DNA of 50,294 nt from Cellulosimicrobium funkei (GTDB lineage: Bacteria; Actinomycetota; Actinomycetes; Actinomycetales; Cellulomonadaceae): assembly GCF_001019615.1 (NCBI RefSeq), contig NZ_JNBQ01000029.1, positions 1-50,294 of the forward strand, in the 5' to 3' direction. This document shows, in pieces, positions 1-8,447 of this stretch (the first letter of the stretch is position 1; each line of letters starts with the position of its first letter). The notes beneath the pieces were generated by a model. It saw only the letters and a list, made by a program, of their open reading frames with translations, was not told the origin of the DNA and searched no databases. The position numbers and the translations under genes were made by a program.

Positions 1-1470
1 GCCGAGCCCGCCCCCGCCCAGCAGGCCGCTCCGGCGCCGCAGTCCTCCGGGGACGGCGAGGAGATCAAGCTTCCCGCGCTCGGCGAGTCCGTCACCGAGG
101 GCACCGTCACCCGGTGGCTCAAGTCGGTCGGCGACACCGTCGAGGTCGACGAGCCGCTGCTCGAGGTCTCGACCGACAAGGTCGACACCGAGGTCCCCTC
201 CCCCGTGGCGGGCACCGTCCAGCAGATCCTCGTCCAGGAGGACGAGACGGTCGAGGTCGGCACCGTGCTCGCGATCGTCGGCTCGGGCGCCGCCCCGGCC
301 GCGGCCCCCGCGGCCCCGGCCGAGCAGCCCGCGCAGGAGGCCCCGACGCAGGAGTCCGCTCCGGCCGAGGCGCCGACCGAGGCGCGCACGCCCGCGAGCG
401 AGGCGGACGTCCCCGCCCAGGCCGCGCAGGAGGAGACGCCCGCCCCGGCGACGAGCGCCCCCGCTCCCGCCGCCGAGAAGCCGGCTGCGCCGTCGGCCCC
501 GGGCGCGACCCCGGCCCCGGCCGCCAAGGCCGGTGGCACCTACCTCACGCCGCTCGTGCGCAAGCTCGCCGCGGACAAGGGCGTCGACCTGTCGACCCTG
601 ACGGGCACCGGCGTCGGCGGCCGCATCCGCAAGGAGGACGTCCTCGAGGCCGCGCGCAAGGCCGAGGAGGCCAAGGCCGCCCCCGCCGCCGCTCCCACGG
701 CACCCGCGGCCGGTGGTGCTCCGAAGAAGGCCTCCGTCCCGGCCGTCTCGCCGCTGCGCGGCACGACCGAGAAGACGAGCCGCCTGCGCAAGCTCGTCGC
801 GAGCCGCATGGTCGAGGCGCTGACCACCCAGGCTCAGCTCACGACCGCGGTCGAGGTCGACGTGACGCGCGTCGCCGCGCTGCGCAACCGCGCCAAGGCC
901 GACTTCAAGGCTCGCGAGGGTGCCAACCTCACGTTCCTGCCGTTCTTCACGCTCGCCGCGGTCGAGGCGCTCAAGGCCTACCCGAAGATCAACGCGACCT
1001 TCGCCGAGGACGAGATCACCTACCACGGCCAGGAGAACGTCGGCATCGCGGTCGACACCGAGCGCGGCCTCGTCGTCCCGGTGATCAAGGACGCGGGCGA
1101 CCTCAACCTCGCCGGCATCGCCCGCAAGATCTCCGACCTCGGCTCGCGCACGCGCGCCAACAAGGTCGGGCCGGACGAGCTCGCGGGCGGGACGTTCACG
1201 ATCACCAACACCGGCTCGGGCGGCGCCGTCTTCGACACGCCGATCGTCCCGGTCGGCCAGGTGGCGATCCTCGGCACGGGGACCATCACCAAGCGCGCGG
1301 TCGTCGTGACGGACGCGGACGGGAACGACACGATCGGCATCCGTTCGACGTGCTTCATCTTCCTGTCCTACGACCACCGCCTGGTCGACGGTGCGGACGC
1401 CGCGCGCTTCCTCACCACGATCAAGAACCGCATCGAGGAGGGCGCGTTCGAGGCCGAGGTCGGCCTCTGA
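1..1470 (+). CDS. sucB: 2-oxo acid dehydrogenase E2 (dihydrolipoyl acyltransferase), 5' end outside the window
   Basis: This is the acyltransferase core of a 2-oxoglutarate and/or pyruvate dehydrogenase complex, which moves the acyl group from lipoyl-lysine to CoA in the cytoplasm. The frame is open from base 1, so the N-terminus is missing. Visible in order are an Ala/Pro linker, a lipoyl domain with the DKVDTE lipoylation motif (lysine codon at 178-180), a second Ala/Pro linker, the E3-binding domain (around 541-650) and the catalytic domain. The catalytic domain ends with the family motif [13 protein letters not shown] near 1372-1410. The preceding linker suggests this is the second lipoyl domain of a two-domain actinobacterial SucB. 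The symbol is tentative because the same family includes pyruvate-specific E2s. The lipB and lipA genes downstream supply the cofactor. Confidence 0.93.
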   Translation, partial: AEPAPAQQAAPAPQSSGDGEEIKLPALGESVTEGTVTRWLKSVGDTVEVDEPLLEVSTDKVDTEVPSPVAGTVQQILVQEDETVEVGTVLAIVGSGAAPAAAPAAPAEQPAQEAPTQESAPAEAPTEARTPASEADVPAQAAQEETPAPATSAPAPAAEKPAAPSAPGATPAPAAKAGGTYLTPLVRKLAADKGVDLSTLTGTGVGGRIRKEDVLEAARKAEEAKAAPAAAPTAPAAGGAPKKASVPAVSPLRGTTEKTSRLRKLVASRMVEALTTQAQLTTAVEVDVTRVAALRNRAKADFKAREGANLTFLPFFTLAAVEALKAYPKINATFAEDEITYHGQENVGIAVDTERGLVVPVIKDAGDLNLAGIARKISDLGSRTRANKVGPDELAGGTFTITNTGSGGAVFDTPIVPVGQVAILGTGTITKRAVVVTDADGNDTIGIRSTCFIFLSYDHRLVDGADAARFLTTIKNRIEEGAFEAEVGL

Positions 1471-1492
1471 CACGCCGCTTCCCCTGAGGCAC

Positions 1493-1533
1493 CGCCGAGA
1501 GGCCTCGACCGTCGTGGTCGAGGCCTCTCGGCG
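1493..1533. terminator. Rho-independent-type hairpin after the E2 gene
   Basis: The arms 1493-1510 and 1516-1533 form a perfect 18-bp stem with a 5-nt loop, 22 bases after the E2 stop codon. No real U-tract follows, as is common in actinobacteria. Confidence 0.8.
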
Positions 1534-1609
1534 TCCTTGTGGCAGGACCCGACGTCGGGCCTGCGGGAGAAGATCCCCGCCGCGGGTGCGCAGGGCAGTC
1601 GCGGCCCCG

Positions 1610-1615
1610 TAGCGT
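1610..1615 (+). promoter_or_regulatory. -10 box (TAGCGT) giving a leaderless epimerase mRNA
   Basis: A TANNNT hexamer ends 6 nt before the ATG at 1622, the spacing expected when transcription starts at the start codon itself. No Shine-Dalgarno sequence precedes this ATG. Confidence 0.6.
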
Positions 1616-1621
1616 GGCCCC

Positions 1622-2515
1622 ATGGACATCGTCGTGGCGGGCTCGCACGGATTCATCGGTGCCGAGCTGCTCGAGCGGCTGCGCGAGGACGGCCACCACG
1701 TGCGCCGGCTCGTCCGTCGCGCCCCGCAGACCTCCGACGAGCACGAGTGGGACCCCGACGCGGGCAGCCTGGACCCCCGCGTGCTCGAGGGCGCCGACGC
1801 CGTCGTGAACCTCGCCGGCGCGGGGATCGGCGACCACCGCTGGACCACGGAGTACAAGCGCACCCTGGTCACGTCCCGGACCCGGACCACCGGCCTCCTG
1901 GCGCGGACCATGGCCGGTCTCGACGCGCCGCCGCCCGTCTGGGTCCAGGGCTCCGCCATCGGCTACTACGGTGACCGGGGCGCGCAGGTGCTCACCGAGA
2001 CGTCGGCGTCGGGCGACGGCTTCCTCGCCCGCCTCGTCCGGGAGTGGGAGGCAGCGACGGCGCCCGCCGAGCAGGCGGGCGTCCGCGTGGTGCACGCCCG
2101 GACGGGCATCGTGCTCTCGTCCGAGGGCGGCGCCCTCGGCAGGCTCCTGCCGCTGCTGCGCCTCGGCGTGGGCGGTCGGCTCGGCCCCGGCACGCAGTAC
2201 TGGAGCTGGATCACGCTGCGCGACGAGGTCGACGCGCTGCGCCACCTGCTCACCGCCCCCGTGCACGGCCCGGTCAACCTCTGCGCCCCGCACCCGGCGA
2301 CGAACGCGGAGATCACGCGTGCGCTCGCGCGAGAGCTCCACCGCCCGGCCGCGCTGGCGGTCCCGTCCGTCGCGCTGCGCGTCGTGCTCGGCGAGCTGGC
2401 GTCGGACATCCTCGGCTCGCAGCGTGCCCTCCCGAGCGTCCTCGAGGCGAGCGGCTTCACCTTCGCCGACCCCCTCCTCGCCGACGCCGCGCGCCGAGTC
2501 GCGGAGCGCCGCTGA
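1622..2515 (+). CDS. TIGR01777 family epimerase (atypical SDR, SDR39U1-like)
   Basis: This 297-residue protein is an NAD(P)-binding Rossmann protein of the TIGR01777 group, whose physiological substrate is not established. The N-terminal nucleotide motif GSHGFIG lies at residues 7-13, SAIGYYGDRG holds the active-site-type tyrosines, and the C-terminal DUF1731-like part (ITRALARELHRPA and LASDILGSQRALP) is complete. The length is normal for the family. It follows the E2 gene as Rv2216 follows dlaT in M. tuberculosis. The start is set by the -10 hexamer 6 nt upstream. The function beyond a predicted oxidoreductase/epimerase is unknown. Confidence 0.9.
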   Translation: MDIVVAGSHGFIGAELLERLREDGHHVRRLVRRAPQTSDEHEWDPDAGSLDPRVLEGADAVVNLAGAGIGDHRWTTEYKRTLVTSRTRTTGLLARTMAGLDAPPPVWVQGSAIGYYGDRGAQVLTETSASGDGFLARLVREWEAATAPAEQAGVRVVHARTGIVLSSEGGALGRLLPLLRLGVGGRLGPGTQYWSWITLRDEVDALRHLLTAPVHGPVNLCAPHPATNAEITRALARELHRPAALAVPSVALRVVLGELASDILGSQRALPSVLEASGFTFADPLLADAARRVAERR

Positions 2516-2571
2516 CGCCTGCTCCGACCGCTGTCCCGCGCCGAGCCGAGCCGAGTGAGCGACGGTACGTG

Positions 2572-4035
2572 TCACCGCACCTCGGCGACGCGCCACCCGT
2601 CGTCGGTCCACCGGAGCACGAGCACGACGGTGGTCCGCGGCGTCGCGGGCACGTGCAGCTCGCCGTCGTCCGTGCGCTGCCGGTGCGCGCTGACGGCGTA
2701 GTCCACCTCGACGACCGCGTCGGTGGGAGTCGCCCCCGCCGGCGCGGGCGACCAGTCCTCGCCGAGCCGGGCGTCGAAGACCTCCGCCCGCGCGTCGAGC
2801 ACGTCCACGCCGTCGAGCTCCTTGAGCACCGCGGCGTCGCGCGCCTCCGCCGACGAGCCCGCGACCACGACGGACGACAGGTCGCCCGCACCCTCGGTGA
2901 GCAGCGCGAGGCGGAGCGCGGTGAGCGCGCGTGCGGCGCCGGCGGGGTCGCCGGGATCGAGCACCGCGTCGGGGTCGAGCACCGCGTCGGCGTCCCCGTC
3001 CGGCTCGACCGCGGCGGTCGCCGCGCTCGGCACCGGGTCATCGGCGTCGGGCGGCGTCGTGCGGGACGGACCGAGGAGGACCAGCAGCACCACGAGCACA
3101 GCGCACCCGACGAGGATCCCCCCGCTCGTGGCGACCGCCCGGACGGTCCGCCGCCGCCGGGCCCGAGCACCCCGGCCGCCGGTCCTGGTCCGGCCACGCA
3201 CGCCGCCACCGCCGGCCGTCGACCCCCCGACGCCGGGTCGCACGGTCCGCCGTCCGCCGAACGCCCCCGCGACGAGACGCGCGGCGTCGGGCATCACGAC
3301 CGGACGCGGCTCCACGGCGTCGTAGCAGCGCGCGGCGAAGGTCCCCGCGGCCGGGCGGGCAGAGGGCTCGTCGCGCAGCGCGACCGCGAGCTCGGCGTGC
3401 AGCGCCGCGAGATCACGCGCCTCCTCCGGGTCGGCGTTCGCCTGGTAGGACGGATGGCTCGACGCCGGAGGCGGCACGAGGTCGAGCACGAGCCGCGCCA
3501 GGTCGCGGACGTCGTCGGCGGGCGCACCGCTCGAGGGCGTCAAGGGCGGACGCAGCACCGCACGACCGCTCGACGCCACGACGACGCACGCCGCGTCCAG
3601 GCTCCCGTGGGCACGGCCGTCACGATGGAGCGCGGCCAGGCCCTGCGCGACCGGGACCAGCACCGTGACCGCCTCGGCGGCCCGGAACGGCTCCCGGGCC
3701 GCGGCGAGCTCGTCGAGGCGCAGCCCGTCGACGTGGTCGGTGAGGACCACGAGCGACGACTCCCCTGCCTCGACGACACCACGCACCGCCACGAGGTGCT
3801 CGTGGTCCTCGGAGAGCGCGTGCAGGTGCTCGACCAGCGCGGCACGAAGCCCCGGTCCCTCGGGGACGTCCAGCCGCGCGACCTCGCACACGGTCCCGGC
3901 GTCGTCGTACGCCACCACACCGCCCGGCGCCCCGGGCTCCCGCCGTACCGGCCACCCCGCGGCACCCAGCACCGGCACGAGGTCCACGACGGTCTCCACG
4001 GGCGTTCGCGGCTGGCGCGACGTCGACGACGGCAT
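2572..4035 (-). CDS. Membrane-anchored protein kinase-like protein (probable pseudokinase)
   Basis: The 487-residue product has a cytoplasmic protein-kinase-like N-terminal half, an Arg-rich juxtamembrane stretch (about 285-295), one transmembrane helix (about 300-322) and an extracytoplasmic tail ending in RWTDDGWRVAEVR, which resembles an NTF2/Mce-associated fold. The expected catalytic loop HRDLKPxN is replaced by HRDGRAHGSLDAA, and no glycine-rich loop or DFG is visible, so kinase activity is doubtful. A 6-residue tandem repeat (DAVLDP twice) follows the membrane helix. The gene is convergent with the epimerase and shares a strand with the upstream oxidoreductase. A degenerate Ser/Thr kinase or a MurJ-linked pseudokinase homologue are alternatives. 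Partner and role are unknown. Confidence 0.75.
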   Translation of the reverse strand: MPSSTSRQPRTPVETVVDLVPVLGAAGWPVRREPGAPGGVVAYDDAGTVCEVARLDVPEGPGLRAALVEHLHALSEDHEHLVAVRGVVEAGESSLVVLTDHVDGLRLDELAAAREPFRAAEAVTVLVPVAQGLAALHRDGRAHGSLDAACVVVASSGRAVLRPPLTPSSGAPADDVRDLARLVLDLVPPPASSHPSYQANADPEEARDLAALHAELAVALRDEPSARPAAGTFAARCYDAVEPRPVVMPDAARLVAGAFGGRRTVRPGVGGSTAGGGGVRGRTRTGGRGARARRRRTVRAVATSGGILVGCAVLVVLLVLLGPSRTTPPDADDPVPSAATAAVEPDGDADAVLDPDAVLDPGDPAGAARALTALRLALLTEGAGDLSSVVVAGSSAEARDAAVLKELDGVDVLDARAEVFDARLGEDWSPAPAGATPTDAVVEVDYAVSAHRQRTDDGELHVPATPRTTVVLVLRWTDDGWRVAEVR

Positions 4036-4110
4036 GACTCATCTCACCGCACGGAGAACCCCGACGCGCCGTTGTCCACAGGCCGGATCGCGGTCGGCCC
4101 GCCGAGGGAG

Positions 4111-4203
4111 AACCCGGGTTGGCCGAGCTTGAACCGTGGTTCGTCGGACGCCGTCGCGCACAGGAACCACGGTCCTCCCTCGCGCGACCACGGTTCTACC
4201 TCG
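4111..4203. repeat. Cluster of short palindromic GAACC/GGTTC elements in a 195-bp gap
   Basis: The gap 4036-4230 holds no gene. It contains AACCCGGGTT (4111-4120), GAACCGTGGTTC (4131-4142), GGAACCACGGTCC (4163-4175), GACCACGGTTC (4186-4196) and GTTCTACCTCG (4193-4203). The last 11-mer recurs exactly at 42010-42020. The elements lie 76-168 bp upstream of the pseudokinase start and just after the oxidoreductase stop. They could be an operator array, a terminator or a lineage-specific intergenic repeat. Confidence 0.65.
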
Positions 4204-4230
4204 ACCGAGCAGGGCTCCGCCCGCGCGCGG

Positions 4231-5271
4231 TCAGACGTCGAGGAGGCGACCCTCGCGGGCGCTGCGGCGGGCGGCGTCGAGGACCTCTGCGGTGCGGACG
4301 GCGTCGTGCGGGTCGACGGGGACGGGGCCCCCGTCGAGGATCCAGGCCGCGACGGCACGGTAGAAGTCGGCGTGACCGCCCGGGGCCTGCGCGACGGGCT
4401 CGCGCTCGCGCCCGCGCGTGACCCAGCCGAGCGTGCCCACGGGCGCGGCGTCGTCGAAGACCTCGAACGGCGAGGCGTCGTTCTCGAACGTCGTGACGAC
4501 GTACGCGCCGGCGGTGCCGAGCACGCGCGTGCGTGGCCCCGGGGCGCCGACGACGGAGCCGGCCCAGAGGCGGCTCACGACCGCGTTCCCGTCGGCGTCG
4601 GGCTCGTGGTGGAGCACGAGGAACACGTCGTCCTCGGTCGGGGTGGTGTGCGAGCGCAGCTCGGCCCACACGCCGGTGACGCGCCCGAAGAGCTGGGTCG
4701 CGGAGTCGACGAGGTGCGGCCCGAGGTCGAGGAGCAGGCCGCCCCCGACGAGGTCGTTCTCCTTCCAGCGCTGCTGCGGCACGGGGCGCCACCGCTCCCA
4801 CCGGCGCTCGAACGTGTGCACGCGACCGATCTCGCCGCGGTCGAGGACGGAGCGCAGGGTGAGCTGCTCGGGGTCCCAGCGACGGTTCTGGAAGACGGTG
4901 AGGGGCGTGCCGGCCTCCTCGGCGACGGCGACGACGGCGCGGGACGCCGCGGCGCCGAGCGCGAGCGGCTTGTCGACGACGACCGGCACGCCGGCCCGGG
5001 CGAGCGCGGTGGCGTGGTCGGCGTGCAGGGCGGACGGGCTCGCGACGACCACGACGTCGTAGGCTGTCCGGTCGGCGAGGAGCGCGTCGAGGTCGTCGTG
5101 CAGGTGCACGTCGGGCCAGTCCTCGGCCGCGGCGGCGCGGCGCTCGGGCGACCGGACGACGACCGCCGTGACGACGTGCCCGGCCTCGCGGACGAGGCGC
5201 GCGTGGATGCCGCGTCCCGCTCCCCCGTACCCGACGATCCCGACCCTGAGCGTGCGTGCGGCGGTGTCCAT
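4231..5271 (-). CDS. Gfo/Idh/MocA family NAD(P)-dependent oxidoreductase
   Basis: The 346-residue protein starts with the Rossmann motif VGIVGYGGAGRG and carries the family's conserved lysine motif in VVVDKPLALG, followed by the alpha/beta substrate domain (residues about 130-346). Members usually oxidise or reduce sugars, inositols or related polyols, and the substrate cannot be read here. The longer open frame reaching 5433 is rejected: the ATG at 5271 directly precedes the typical N-terminus and is preceded by a -10 hexamer 7 nt upstream. The gene is divergent from the HNH nuclease gene. Confidence 0.9.
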   Translation of the reverse strand: MDTAARTLRVGIVGYGGAGRGIHARLVREAGHVVTAVVVRSPERRAAAAEDWPDVHLHDDLDALLADRTAYDVVVVASPSALHADHATALARAGVPVVVDKPLALGAAASRAVVAVAEEAGTPLTVFQNRRWDPEQLTLRSVLDRGEIGRVHTFERRWERWRPVPQQRWKENDLVGGGLLLDLGPHLVDSATQLFGRVTGVWAELRSHTTPTEDDVFLVLHHEPDADGNAVVSRLWAGSVVGAPGPRTRVLGTAGAYVVTTFENDASPFEVFDDAAPVGTLGWVTRGREREPVAQAPGGHADFYRAVAAWILDGGPVPVDPHDAVRTAEVLDAARRSAREGRLLDV

Positions 5272-5278
5272 GCCGCCC

Positions 5279-5284
5279 AATCTA
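5279..5284 (-). promoter_or_regulatory. -10 box (TAGATT), leaderless start of the oxidoreductase
   Basis: On the minus strand TAGATT is followed by 7 nt and then the ATG at 5271. This spacing supports the short start over the 54-codon longer frame. Confidence 0.6.
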
Positions 5285-5422
5285 GCCGCGACCGGAGCCG
5301 TCCTGCGGAGTGGTCCGAGCACTCTCCGCGACCTGGCAGAATGTGCGCGTTGGTCCGGTATGGAGCGCTGCGTACCGTCTCGCGCGGGTCGGGCCGAGAA
5401 TCGGTTTCGGGAAGGTCGTCCC

Positions 5423-6136
5423 TTGAGCACCACGAGCCGTCGCGTCCCTCGTCGGAGCGTCCTGCGCTACGTCCTGATCGCGCTGGCGGTCGCCATCGTG
5501 GTCGCGAACGTCATCAACCAGCAGTCGGTCGCCGCCGACGACGAGCCGGACCCCGCCCCGGGCACCGCGCTCGAGGCGCTGGCGCGGCTCGAGGTCAAGG
5601 GCCCGGGCCCGGACACGGGCTACGAGCGAGAGCTCTTCGGACCCGCGTGGGCGGACGTCGACGGCAACGGGTGCGACACCCGCAACGACATCCTCGCCCG
5701 CGACCTCACCGACCTCACCTTCTCGACGCGGGGCGAGGTCTGCGAGGTGCGGACGGGGACGTTCCAGGACCCGTACACGGGCGAGACCATCGACTTCCGC
5801 CGCGGCAACGCGACGAGCATGGCCGTCCAGATCGACCACGTGGTCCCGCTGATGGACGCGTGGCGCAAGGGCGCGCGCGCCTGGGACGACGAGACGCGCC
5901 GGCAGTTCGCCAACGACCCCCTCAACCTGCTCGCGTCCGACGGCCCCGCGAACCAGTCCAAGGGCGCGCGCGACGCGTCGGCGTGGCTGCCCCCGAACCA
6001 CGCGTTCCGCTGCCCCTACGTGGCGCGGCAGATCGCGGTGAAGACCGCCTACGAGCTCGCGGTCACGCCGTCGGAGTCCGAGGCGATGGCGCGCGTGCTC
6101 GAGGACTGCCCCTCCGAGCCCGTCCCCGCGGGCTGA
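5423..6136 (+). CDS. Secreted or membrane-anchored HNH nuclease (DUF1524/GmrSD C-terminal type)
   Basis: The 237-residue protein has a positively charged N-terminus and a hydrophobic segment at 13-31, ending near VAAD, so it is exported or anchored. The HNH core runs from IDHVVPLMDAW (D138-H139) to NDPLNLL (N168) and NQSKGARD (N177, K180), the pattern of DUF1524 nucleases. Four cysteines (84, 107, 197, 229) could form two disulfides, consistent with an extracellular fold. The TTG start at 5423 is chosen because GGGAAGG (5409-5415) is well spaced, and upstream ATGs lack such a site. Its 3' end overlaps the convergent MMPL gene by 88 bp. The role (DNA scavenging or defence) is open. Confidence 0.85.
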   Translation: MSTTSRRVPRRSVLRYVLIALAVAIVVANVINQQSVAADDEPDPAPGTALEALARLEVKGPGPDTGYERELFGPAWADVDGNGCDTRNDILARDLTDLTFSTRGEVCEVRTGTFQDPYTGETIDFRRGNATSMAVQIDHVVPLMDAWRKGARAWDDETRRQFANDPLNLLASDGPANQSKGARDASAWLPPNHAFRCPYVARQIAVKTAYELAVTPSESEAMARVLEDCPSEPVPAG

Positions 6137-8427
6137 CCCGGCCCCCGGTCGGTGCGCCCGAGGGCGCTCGGCCACCAGGCCCGACGACCGACGTCGTGCA
6201 CGAGCGCGGGCACCAGCAGCGACCGCACGACGAGCGTGTCGACGAGGACGCCGAACGCGACGATGAACGCGAGCTGGGCGAGGAACAGCAGCGGGATGAT
6301 GCCGAGCGCGGCGAACGTCGTCGCGAGGACGACGCCCGCGGACGTGATGACCGACCCGGTGACCGCGAGGCCGCGCAGCACACCGCGCCGCGTCCCGACC
6401 CGCAGGCTCTCCTCCCGCACGCGCGTCATGAGGAAGATCGAGTAGTCGACCCCGAGCGCGACGAGGAAGCAGAACGCGTAGAGCGGCACGGCCGGGTCGG
6501 CGCCCGGGAAGTCGAGCACGTGGTTGAAGACGATCGCGGCGACGCCGAGCGCGGCGCCGAACGACAGCACGTTGGCGAGCATGAGCAGGACCGGCGCGAC
6601 GATCGACCGCAGCAGCAGGACGAGGATGAGCAGGATCACGGCGAGGACGACCGGCACGATGATCCGCAGGTCGCGCTGGCCCGCGAGCTGGGTGTCGAGG
6701 CGCTCGGCGGCCGCGCCGCCGACGACGGCCTCGGGCGAGACGTCGTGCACGGCGTCGCGGAGCGCCGAGACCGTCTCGACGGCCTCCTGGCTGTCGGACG
6801 GCGCGTCCGTGGTGACGTCGACGCGCACCTGCCCGTCGACCACGACCGGGTCGCCCTGCGCGGGCGCGCCGGGGGCGACGGCGGGCTGGTCCGTGACGGG
6901 GGTCGCCGCGGCGACGCCCTCCGTGCCCTCGGCCGCCGCGACGACCGCGTCGAGGTCCGCCTCCGGCGCGATGACGGTCGCGGGCTGGGCGGAGACCCCC
7001 TCGAAGTGCTCGGTGAGCGCCTCCTCGCCGGCGACGGAGTCGACGTCCGCGAGGAACACCTCCGAGTCGCCGGTGCCCTCGGCGTCGAGCGTCGGGACGA
7101 ACGCCGCGCACGCGGCGAGCACGAGCGCCGTGACGACCCACACGCGCCGGTCGTGCCGTCCGACGAAGCTCGCGACGCGCGACCACACGCCGTGCCCCTC
7201 GACGCTCACCGCGTCGTCGCTCTCGGCGGTCGCGGGCTGCGCGTCCGCCGCGCCGCCGTCGTGCTCCGCGTGCGCGCCCTCGTAGCGGGGCATGCGCGGC
7301 CAGAAGAGCCCGCGCGAACGCTGCCCGGCGACGAGCAGGAGGGCCGGCAGGAGCGTGAGCGCGGCGACGAACGCCGCGGCGATGCCGATCGCGGCGACCG
7401 GACCCAGGCTGCGGTTCGACGACAGGTCGGACAGCAGGAGGCACAGCAGGCCCGCGATCACCGTCCCGGCGCTCGCCGCGATCGGCTCGACGGACGCGCG
7501 CACGGCGCGGCGCAGCGCCGTCGTGGTCGAGCGGACGAGGCGCAGCTCTTCCCGGTACCGCGCGACGACGAGCAACGAGTAGTCGACGGCGGCGCCGACG
7601 ACGAGGATCGAGAGGATGCCCTGCGACTGCCCGTTGAGCGTCAGGATGTCGGCCGCGGCGAGGTGGTAGACGACGAGGCCCGCCAGCGTGAGCGCGAGCA
7701 CGGCCGTGAGTATGACGAGGAACGGCAGGATCGGCGACCGGTAGACGATCGCGAGGATCACGAGCACGGCGCCGAGCGCGACGAGCAGGAGGACGGTGTC
7801 GATCCCGCCGAACGCGGTGACGAGGTCGGCCACGAACCCGGCAGGACCGGTGACCCACACCTCGAGAGAGGTGCCCGCGAGCCCGCCCTCGGACGCGTCC
7901 GCGGCGGCGAGGTCGCGCAGCGCGCCGACCGCGAGCTCGCTCACGCTGTCCTCGTCGGCGCCGATCCGGTCGGACGCCACGGACGCGTCGAGCGAGACGA
8001 CGACGAGCGCGGCCTCGCCGTCCTCGGACGGCACGACGACGGGGTCGGCGACGGAGACGTCGCCCACGGTCGCGGGCTCGTCGCCCGACGTGCCCTCGAG
8101 CGGCGCACCTGGCACGGCCTGCGCGTAGGCGTCGAGCGCGGCGAGGTCGTCGGGCGTCAGGGCGCTGCCGTCCCCCGTGGTCGCGACGACGAGCGCGGGG
8201 AGCGTCTCGGAGTCCGTGAACTCCTGCGCGACCTCGGCGGCGCGCGTCGACTCCGCGCTCGCGGGGAGGAACGCCGCGGCGTCGTTGGTCTGCACGCTGC
8301 TCAGCTGACCCTGCGCCTGGCCGCCCAGTGCGCCGATCGCCATCCACAGACCGATGACTGCGACAATGATCAGTCCGCGGAGGAACCCGCCCGTCCGATT
8401 GCTCAGCATGCTGAGGAATGGTGCCAT
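6049..8427 (-). CDS. MMPL family RND-type transporter
   Basis: The roughly 792-residue inner-membrane protein has the two-fold MMPL layout: one N-terminal helix, a large extracytoplasmic loop (about residues 35-190), a cluster of five helices, a cytoplasmic linker, then the same again, giving about 12 helices. GAAVDYSLLVVARYREE and ALGVDYSIFLMTRVREE are the duplicated Asp-Tyr motifs of the proton-relay helices. Such proteins export lipids or drugs. The start is uncertain: GTG 8460, ATG 8427 and ATG 8409 are all in frame, none with a clear ribosome site. The last 88 bp overlap the HNH gene tail to tail. The divergent MarR gene is the likely regulator. Confidence 0.9.
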   Translation of the reverse strand: MAPFLSMLSNRTGGFLRGLIIVAVIGLWMAIGALGGQAQGQLSSVQTNDAAAFLPASAESTRAAEVAQEFTDSETLPALVVATTGDGSALTPDDLAALDAYAQAVPGAPLEGTSGDEPATVGDVSVADPVVVPSEDGEAALVVVSLDASVASDRIGADEDSVSELAVGALRDLAAADASEGGLAGTSLEVWVTGPAGFVADLVTAFGGIDTVLLLVALGAVLVILAIVYRSPILPFLVILTAVLALTLAGLVVYHLAAADILTLNGQSQGILSILVVGAAVDYSLLVVARYREELRLVRSTTTALRRAVRASVEPIAASAGTVIAGLLCLLLSDLSSNRSLGPVAAIGIAAAFVAALTLLPALLLVAGQRSRGLFWPRMPRYEGAHAEHDGGAADAQPATAESDDAVSVEGHGVWSRVASFVGRHDRRVWVVTALVLAACAAFVPTLDAEGTGDSEVFLADVDSVAGEEALTEHFEGVSAQPATVIAPEADLDAVVAAAEGTEGVAAATPVTDQPAVAPGAPAQGDPVVVDGQVRVDVTTDAPSDSQEAVETVSALRDAVHDVSPEAVVGGAAAERLDTQLAGQRDLRIIVPVVLAVILLILVLLLRSIVAPVLLMLANVLSFGAALGVAAIVFNHVLDFPGADPAVPLYAFCFLVALGVDYSIFLMTRVREESLRVGTRRGVLRGLAVTGSVITSAGVVLATTFAALGIIPLLFLAQLAFIVAFGVLVDTLVVRSLLVPALVHDVGRRAWWPSALGRTDRGPGQPAGTGSEGQSSSTRAIASDSDGVTASS
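8398..8419. promoter_or_regulatory. Candidate MarR operator palindrome between marR and the MMPL gene
   Basis: CTCAGCATGCTGAG (8402-8415) is a perfect 14-nt palindrome. It extends to 22 nt (ATTG on the left, GAAT on the right) with a single mismatched pair. It sits at the divergent junction, covering possible MMPL start codons and lying 29 bp before the marR start. Autoregulation plus repression of the pump is inferred. Confidence 0.55.
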
Positions 8428-8447
8428 GGTGGAGGGAGGAATGCACG

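Noticed and set aside
2950-2992. Tandem DNA repeat in the pseudokinase gene
   Set aside because: Two copies of an 18-nt unit encode DAVLDP twice; it is a local coding duplication, not a repeat element.
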